From: an uncultured Elusimicrobia bacterium
Lineage (GTDB): Bacteria; Elusimicrobiota; Elusimicrobia; UBA1565; UBA9628
Assembly (NCBI GenBank): GCA_903874575.1
Contig: CAIQSZ010000404.1
Span: 1 to 19,838, forward strand
Direction of reading: 5' to 3'
DNA length: 19,838 bases
This document shows, piece by piece, positions 15,461 through 19,838 of the stretch. Position numbers and translations under genes: made by a program. The first letter of the stretch is position 1, and every line of letters starts with the position of its first letter. The notes beneath the pieces were generated by a model that was not told the origin of the DNA, searched no databases, and worked only from the letters and a program-made list of their open reading frames with translations.

Positions 15461-17053
15461 TCAGGGATTGCGGAAAGTGGCGATCGCCGACGCGATCGCA
15501 TCCCGAGCCCTCTGCGGGACGGGCTCGCCGATGATCACCGCGCTGGCGCTTTCCGCCAGCCATTCGCGTTCCGAATCCCAGGGATGCCCGAGCCCCGTAT
15601 CGACGTAATTTCCCCCCACGCGGGCTCCAAGGCGCAAGTCTTCCAAGGCGCCATCATTGCGGCGGGGGTTTGATACCGCTTTCAAGTATGACAGTCCCAA
15701 TTCCGCGGTCAGATAACCCTGGACGCTTCGCTGTTCGCAGGCTTCATGGGCTAACATAAATGCGACGCACCGGGCCGATCGTCCCAGAAACGCGCTGCGC
15801 GTCATGTAGAGGCTGTTCTGCCCCCAGCCCGCGATGTTGAGCGCATGGCCCTCCGCGTCTTCATCGGACGTTATATCCACGTAGAGAATTCTTTCCGCGC
15901 CGCCGAAGCGCTGATTGGCTTTCATGATGTAGCCGCCGGCTTGAGACATGGCTTGCATCGCCCCCTCGGACTTAAGGTCGTCTTCCGTCACGCTTCGCGA
16001 AAGAGTGCCGAAGCATATGCCTGAGGATTTTTCCCAACGGATCGCCCCCTCTTCTTTCATCTCCAGCAGGCGCGTCTCTCCTTCGGGAAATGACGCCAAA
16101 GCGTTGATGATCTCTCGCCGCGAATAAATCGAATCCTTGTCTTCTTCCCATTTTTTGCCAAGATACCCGAGCTTAAACCCGGAATCTCGAAGGTAATAGA
16201 GAAGCGGCATATATCCGTTCTCTCGGGGGTTGCGGCGCAAGATCGATCGGATGACCTCCTGACCCACGGGGTGGCCGTTTCTGAGCAGCGCCAACGCCGC
16301 CTCGCCGGAATCGACTTGGAATTGAGGCGGCGGCCTGCGGCTCATGGCCTTAAGCTTCTTCGGGCAATTTTTGGCTAAAGCATTGTAGAGCGGCGTGTAA
16401 AAATACTGGTTGTGCCAGCCCTGTGCGGGCTCGGGCAATGTGAACAGCATTTGCGCCATCTCAAGCAAGCGTTCGCCGTCGCGATCTATATCCCCCATGC
16501 GCAGAATGCAACGCGCCAACATTCTAATCGCCAGGCGGATCCGATCCTCCTCAGATAGATCGCGTTTATGCCCGAGCTCCTGCATGTCCACGCTGTCGTT
16601 GCGGCTGACGACGTTCGAAAAAACGCTCTTATACAACTCGGGAGAATAGACGATCGTCCGATATTGCTTCTTAAAAATCTCCAGGAGCGCCTCAGGATTA
16701 TCAGCGCGGTAGATCGCTTCCATCTCGGAAATCGGGGATTCTCCCGGATGATCGGCATGACCCAATGCCGGGGACGCCCGTGGGGCCGTCAAGCCCCTGG
16801 GATCAGAGCGGGGGTCGTGAAAGCCCTTTAATTTTTCGGATAGTCCACGAAGGACGGCAATCCGATCCTCCCGAACATAGATATGGCCGTCGGATTCGCG
16901 AACCAATCCCGTCGGAGTGTCCTCGTACCCGAAAATCCGAAGACTTTCGGCGGTAAGGCTAAATCCAGAAAGCGACGGCTCCAGGGCGCAGATCGACCCG
17001 GCAAAACCTAGCCATAGGCTGGCTGGCAAAAAAAAGAAAGCGAATGCGCGCAA
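15461..17053 (-). CDS. Unrecognised secreted protein, 530 residues
   Basis: A 530-residue protein with a signal peptide (MRAFAFFFLPASLWLGFAGS, cleavage likely after ICA near residue 23). I recognise no family. The N-terminal and central parts are mostly helical and charged (about 110-330). The C-terminal third is more compact, with AERILYVDITSDEDAEGHALN (386-406), a buried-looking helix CVAFMLAHEACEQ (429-441) containing H436-E437, and SEREWLAESASAVIIGE (494-510). The order HE then a later E..AE recalls zinc-peptidase helices, but the HExxH motif is absent, so I do not call it a peptidase. The start is a TTG at 17053, supported by the signal peptide and the promoter upstream; no ATG or GTG in frame precedes it. 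Composition is somewhat less GC-rich than its neighbours. Confidence 0.75.
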   Translation of the reverse strand: MRAFAFFFLPASLWLGFAGSICALEPSLSGFSLTAESLRIFGYEDTPTGLVRESDGHIYVREDRIAVLRGLSEKLKGFHDPRSDPRGLTAPRASPALGHADHPGESPISEMEAIYRADNPEALLEIFKKQYRTIVYSPELYKSVFSNVVSRNDSVDMQELGHKRDLSEEDRIRLAIRMLARCILRMGDIDRDGERLLEMAQMLFTLPEPAQGWHNQYFYTPLYNALAKNCPKKLKAMSRRPPPQFQVDSGEAALALLRNGHPVGQEVIRSILRRNPRENGYMPLLYYLRDSGFKLGYLGKKWEEDKDSIYSRREIINALASFPEGETRLLEMKEEGAIRWEKSSGICFGTLSRSVTEDDLKSEGAMQAMSQAGGYIMKANQRFGGAERILYVDITSDEDAEGHALNIAGWGQNSLYMTRSAFLGRSARCVAFMLAHEACEQRSVQGYLTAELGLSYLKAVSNPRRNDGALEDLRLGARVGGNYVDTGLGHPWDSEREWLAESASAVIIGEPVPQRARDAIASAIATFRNP

Positions 17054-17077
17054 CGCAGAGGAATCCCCGATCCGGCG

Positions 17078-17107
17078 AGTTTAACAGGAGCGGCCAATGT
17101 TTTTCAA
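17078..17107 (-). promoter_or_regulatory. Promoter of the 530-residue secreted protein gene
   Basis: On the minus strand TTGAAA (17102-17107) and TAAACT (17078-17083) are 18 bases apart. Twenty-four bases separate the -10 from the TTG start at 17053, with GGGGA in the leader as a possible ribosome-binding site. Confidence 0.55.
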
Positions 17108-17134
17108 GGGGATGGACCGAACCCGTACAAGACC

Positions 17135-17164
17135 TAGACGCACGAACGCCGGATGAGCTAAACT
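17135..17164 (+). promoter_or_regulatory. Possible promoter of the small permease-tail gene
   Basis: TAGACG (17135-17140) and TAAACT (17159-17164) are 18 bases apart. The -10 box is the same as in the divergent promoter at 17078-17083. Seven bases separate it from the GTG at 17172, so the transcript would be leaderless. Confidence 0.4.
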
Positions 17165-17171
17165 CCGGCCG

Positions 17172-17489
17172 GTGGAACGGCGGTCGATCCTACTCGTTCT
17201 TCTCGTCCTGTCCCTCTGGGCGCCGCCGGTTTTGTCGATGGGTTTGGCCGCCGCCGACTACGTCAAGCAGGCGCTGGCGCTGGGCGCGTTCTCCGGCGCG
17301 ATGGGATCGGCCTTGGGCACCCTCATGGTGCTGAAGTTCTCCCCGTCGGATCGGATGATCGACGACTTTTCGCCCGTCTACGCGCTGGCCTCGACGGCGA
17401 TCGCCGTCGGCGTCTCGTTCGCATTCTCGGTGGTTCCCGCCTGGCAGGCCTCGCGGCTCGACCCTATGATCGCGCTGCGCTACGAATAG
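17172..17489 (+). CDS. Small protein resembling the detached C-terminus of an FtsX/MacB-type ABC permease
   Basis: A 105-residue protein from a GTG start. It begins with a signal-like hydrophobic segment (ILLVLLVLSLWAPPVLS, residues 6-22). Residues about 33-105 read like the last part of an FtsX domain: a glycine-rich span (LGAFSGAMGSALGTLMVL, 37-54), a short loop, a second span (ALASTAIAVGVSFAFSVV, 71-88) and the ending PAWQASRLDPMIALRYE. The motif P-A-x-x-A-x-x-x-D-P-x-x-A-L-R-Y-E closes most MacB/LolC-like permeases. A full permease has about 400 or more residues and four spans; here the first spans, the large outer domain and any ATPase partner are absent. It is either a decayed permease that still has an open frame or a genuine small membrane protein. 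Confidence 0.65.
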   Translation: MERRSILLVLLVLSLWAPPVLSMGLAAADYVKQALALGAFSGAMGSALGTLMVLKFSPSDRMIDDFSPVYALASTAIAVGVSFAFSVVPAWQASRLDPMIALRYE

Positions 17490-17493
17490 CGTC

Positions 17494-18306
17494 TCAGAGC
17501 GACGAGAGGAAATCCCGGATCGCGTCCGCGTACGGCGCGCCGGTCTCCAGGAAACCGTCGTTATGCGTGCCGCGCATCTCCAGGAAGCGCTTCGGGCCGA
17601 GCGCGGCCTCGAAGTTACGGCGCGACATCTCGAATGGGACGACGTCATCCTCGCGGCTGTGGAGGAAGAGCACCGGCACGCGCACGCGCGGGAGCTTGGC
17701 GAGATTGTCGAAGCGGGTCGCGATCAGCGCGCTCGGCAGCCACGGAAAGACCAGCGCCGCCATGTCCGGAACCGAAGTGAAGCCGCTGTCCACGATAAGT
17801 CCCGCCGAAGGGGCGCTCGCCGCAAGCTCGACGGCTGGACCGCAGCCGAGGGACTCTCCGTAGAGAACGAGGCGCGACGGCGCCACGCCTTTAACGGACG
17901 CCAGCCACCCGCTTGCGGCGCGCGCGTCGCGGTACAGGCCCTGTTCGCTCGGCCGGCCGGAACTTTCGCCGTAACCGCGCCAGTCCACCCAAAGCTGAGC
18001 GGCCCCCGCGCCGAGGAAAATCTTCATCTTTTCCACGCGGTTCGAGAGGTTGCCCCCGTTGCCGTGCAGGCACAGCATGACGGGCGCGTCGGCCCGCGGA
18101 CCCGGGATGTACCAGGCGCTCACGCGGACCCCGTCGGCGGCGAGCAGGGAGACCTTCTCCCACGCGAGGCCGCGGCTGCCAGGATTGACGGCGAGGACGC
18201 GGGAAGGAACGTAGAGCATCGCCCCTTCGAACCGGCGCAGCGCCGCATAAAGGAACATTCCCGCCAGGACGGCCCAGACCAGAGCGGGCGTCTTCACGGC
18301 GTTCAC
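17494..18306 (-). CDS. Membrane-anchored alpha/beta hydrolase (Bem46-like)
   Basis: A 270-residue alpha/beta hydrolase. An N-terminal hydrophobic segment (about 7-22, PALVWAVLAGMFLYAA) probably anchors it, with the catalytic domain outside. The oxyanion loop is LCLHGNGGNLSNR (78-90), the nucleophile S152 lies in GESLGCG, the acid is D220 or D221 in HSREDDVVPF, and H248 in GTHNDGF completes the triad. VDWRGYGESSG (107-117) is a further family mark. The overall pattern fits the Bem46/ABHD13-like group of serine hydrolases; the substrate is unknown. The GTG start overlaps the proA stop by four bases (GTGA), so it is likely translated after proA, though no link to proline synthesis is obvious. 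Confidence 0.9.
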   Translation of the reverse strand: MNAVKTPALVWAVLAGMFLYAALRRFEGAMLYVPSRVLAVNPGSRGLAWEKVSLLAADGVRVSAWYIPGPRADAPVMLCLHGNGGNLSNRVEKMKIFLGAGAAQLWVDWRGYGESSGRPSEQGLYRDARAASGWLASVKGVAPSRLVLYGESLGCGPAVELAASAPSAGLIVDSGFTSVPDMAALVFPWLPSALIATRFDNLAKLPRVRVPVLFLHSREDDVVPFEMSRRNFEAALGPKRFLEMRGTHNDGFLETGAPYADAIRDFLSSL

Positions 18307-19577
18307 GCCGCGGGGCGGCGGCTGTCGCGCGTCTGCCCGCGGCCGGTCACCGCGAACTTCTCGCAGGTGAGCCCGACCAAGCCGACGGGGCCGCGCGCGT
18401 GCAGCTTCTGCGTGCTGATGCCCATCTCGGCGCCCAGGCCGAATTCTCCGCCGTCGGTGAAACGCGTCGAAGCGTTCCAGTAGACCGCGCCGGCGTCGAC
18501 CTCGCGCAAGAAGCGCGCGGCGGTCTTGGCGTCCTTCGTCACGATCGCCTCGGCCAGGCCGGATCCGTGGCGAGCGATGTGCGCCGCGGCTTCATCGAAG
18601 GAACGGACGACTCTGATCGAAAGGATAAGGTCGAGATATTCGGTGTCCCAATCGGCCGGGCTCGCCTTCTTCACGGAAGGAAGAACGCGGCGCGTCCGCG
18701 GACAGCCCCGCAATTCGACGCCGGCGGCGGCGAAACGGCGGGCGATGCGCGGGAGGAACGCTTGCGCCGCGGCCTGGTGCACGAGCAGCGTCTCCATCGC
18801 GTTGCACACTCCGGGACGCTCGGCCTTCGCGTTGAAGACGATCTCCTCGGCCATGCGCAGGTCGGCGCGCGCGTCGACGTAAACGTGGACCAGGCCCTTG
18901 TCGTGGGCGAGCACGGGAATCAGCGACTCGCGTCGCACGGCGACGGTCAACTCCGGGCCGCCGCGGGGAATGACCAAGTCGACCAGGGAGTCCAACTGAA
19001 GCAGGCGGCGAACCGCGGCTCGGTCGGGGTCGGCGACGAAGCCCACGGCGCCTCGCGGCAGGCCCGCGGCGCGCAGGCCCTCGCGCAGGGCCCGCGCGAT
19101 GAGCGCGTTCGTGCGGACGGCTTCCTTGCCGCCCCGCAGGACGGCGGCGTTGCCGGACTTCAGGCACAGGCCGGCGGCGTCGGCGGTGACGCCGGGCCGG
19201 GACTCGTAAATGATGGCCACGACGCCCAGGGGCACGCGCATCTTGCGGATGATGAGACCATTGGGACGGCGCGCGAACGGCGTCTCCCGGCCGACGGGAT
19301 CGGGCAGGGAGGCCACGCGCTCCAGAGCCTTCGCCACGCCCTCTAGACGCTCCGGCGTCAGCGTCAGGCGGTCGACGAACGCGACGGTACGTCCGGCGGC
19401 GCGCGCGGCCGCGACCTCCGCCGCGTTCGCGGCCAGAATGGGCCCGACACGGCGGCGCAACGCCCGCGCCATCGCCCTCAACGCCCGGTCCTTGACGGCG
19501 GTCGGGGTCTTGGCCAGCACGCGCGACGCCGCGCGGGCCTCAAGGGCCATCCGTTCCACGTCGAAGGTCTTCTTCAA
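18303..19577 (-). CDS. proA: Glutamate-5-semialdehyde dehydrogenase (gamma-glutamyl phosphate reductase)
   Basis: A 424-residue ProA that reduces gamma-glutamyl phosphate with NADPH to glutamate-5-semialdehyde, the second step of proline synthesis in the cytoplasm. Clear family segments are RVPLGVVAIIYESRPGVTADAAGLCLKSGN (114-143), VLRGGKEA (146-153), VDLVIPRGG (199-207), DKGLVHVYVD (226-235) and ERPGVCNAMETLLVH (253-267) with catalytic C258. Full length. The start is a TTG at 19577 whose last two bases are part of the proB TGA (TTGA overlap); a GTG six codons on or the ATG at codon 10 are possible alternatives and would lose no conserved residue. It lies between proB and an alpha/beta hydrolase gene. 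Confidence 0.96.
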   Translation of the reverse strand: MKKTFDVERMALEARAASRVLAKTPTAVKDRALRAMARALRRRVGPILAANAAEVAAARAAGRTVAFVDRLTLTPERLEGVAKALERVASLPDPVGRETPFARRPNGLIIRKMRVPLGVVAIIYESRPGVTADAAGLCLKSGNAAVLRGGKEAVRTNALIARALREGLRAAGLPRGAVGFVADPDRAAVRRLLQLDSLVDLVIPRGGPELTVAVRRESLIPVLAHDKGLVHVYVDARADLRMAEEIVFNAKAERPGVCNAMETLLVHQAAAQAFLPRIARRFAAAGVELRGCPRTRRVLPSVKKASPADWDTEYLDLILSIRVVRSFDEAAAHIARHGSGLAEAIVTKDAKTAARFLREVDAGAVYWNASTRFTDGGEFGLGAEMGISTQKLHARGPVGLVGLTCEKFAVTGRGQTRDSRRPAA

Positions 19578-19838
19578 GGCTTGATCACCGCCATGTTGTC
19601 GCGATGGACGACCTCGTCGGCGGGCTTATGGCCCAGAGCCGCCTCGAACTGGGCGGTTTTAAGCCCCTTGATGAGTTCCAAATCCGCCGCCGAGAAATTG
19701 CAAAGCCCGCGCGCGAACTCGACGCCGCCCTCGACCAAGCTCACGACGTCGCCCGGCGCGAACGCGCCGGAAAGCCCGCGCACGCCGGTGGCGAGCAGGC
19801 TTTTCGAGCGCGCGACCAGGGCCTCGCGCGCGCCCGCG
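19574..19838 (-). CDS. proB: Glutamate 5-kinase, C-terminal PUA domain (gene continues beyond window)
   Basis: The last 87 residues of ProB, which phosphorylates glutamate to gamma-glutamyl phosphate, the first step of proline synthesis. The frame is open to the window end, reading GAREALVARSKSLLATGVRG, and goes on through the PUA domain: GAFAPGDVVSLV, FARGLCNFSAADLELIKG and a closing DEVVHRDNMAVI. This ending is typical of bacterial ProB proteins with a PUA domain. The kinase domain lies outside the window. The stop overlaps the proA start (TTGA), so proBA is a coupled operon, and the two enzymes are known to channel their labile intermediate. Confidence 0.95.
   Translation of the reverse strand, partial: AGAREALVARSKSLLATGVRGLSGAFAPGDVVSLVEGGVEFARGLCNFSAADLELIKGLKTAQFEAALGHKPADEVVHRDNMAVIKP

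Overview
The window is GC-rich bacterial DNA, densely coded, with many start/stop overlaps (ATGA, GTGA, TTGA). Several products carry Sec signal peptides. I see no rRNA, tRNA, CRISPR array, transposase or phage gene. The gene set (a SUF iron-sulfur operon with an embedded Rrf2 regulator, a DUF4015 protein, a large M16 peptidase, an SseB-TPR protein, proBA) suggests a free-living high-GC bacterium with a Gram-negative type of envelope. An Elusimicrobiota-like lineage is my guess, made at low confidence and from memory only.

Region 1 (1-6707, minus strand) is one long operon: sufB-sufC-sufD-sufS-sufU-sufT-rrf2-nfu, followed by a PHP-domain protein cut by the window edge. SufBCD is the cluster scaffold, SufS and SufU deliver sulfur, and SufT and the Nfu-type protein act in maturation or carriage. 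The Rrf2 protein, with three cysteines, is the likely Fe-S-sensing regulator. Upstream of sufB is a clear promoter (TTGACT, 17 bp, TACACT). A TGAC(N7)GTCA inverted repeat covers its -35 element and closely resembles the IscR type-1 site, so the operon probably senses its own product.

Region 2 (6775-9106) holds a plus-strand zinc-ribbon/membrane/beta-domain protein and, convergent to it, an unrecognised secreted or membrane protein whose DNA is visibly poorer in GC than its surroundings.

Region 3 (9203-13372, plus strand) is a two-gene unit: a DUF4015 putative glycoside hydrolase overlapping a 970-residue double-domain M16 zinc peptidase.

Region 4 (13391-17053, minus strand) holds a low-complexity single-span membrane protein, an SseB-domain/TPR protein and an unrecognised 530-residue secreted protein. 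Between the last two lies a 30-codon relic of proA. Region 5 (17135-17489, plus strand) encodes a 105-residue protein that looks like the detached C-terminal end of an FtsX/MacB-type permease. Region 6 (17494-19838, minus strand) is proB (partial), proA and a membrane-anchored alpha/beta hydrolase, all overlapping; the first two make proline from glutamate.

A pattern across the window: promoters I can propose often have a -10 box of the form TANNCT (TACACT, TAAACT, TAAGCT, TAACCT), and several lie only 5-8 bases before the start codon, which would give leaderless mRNAs.
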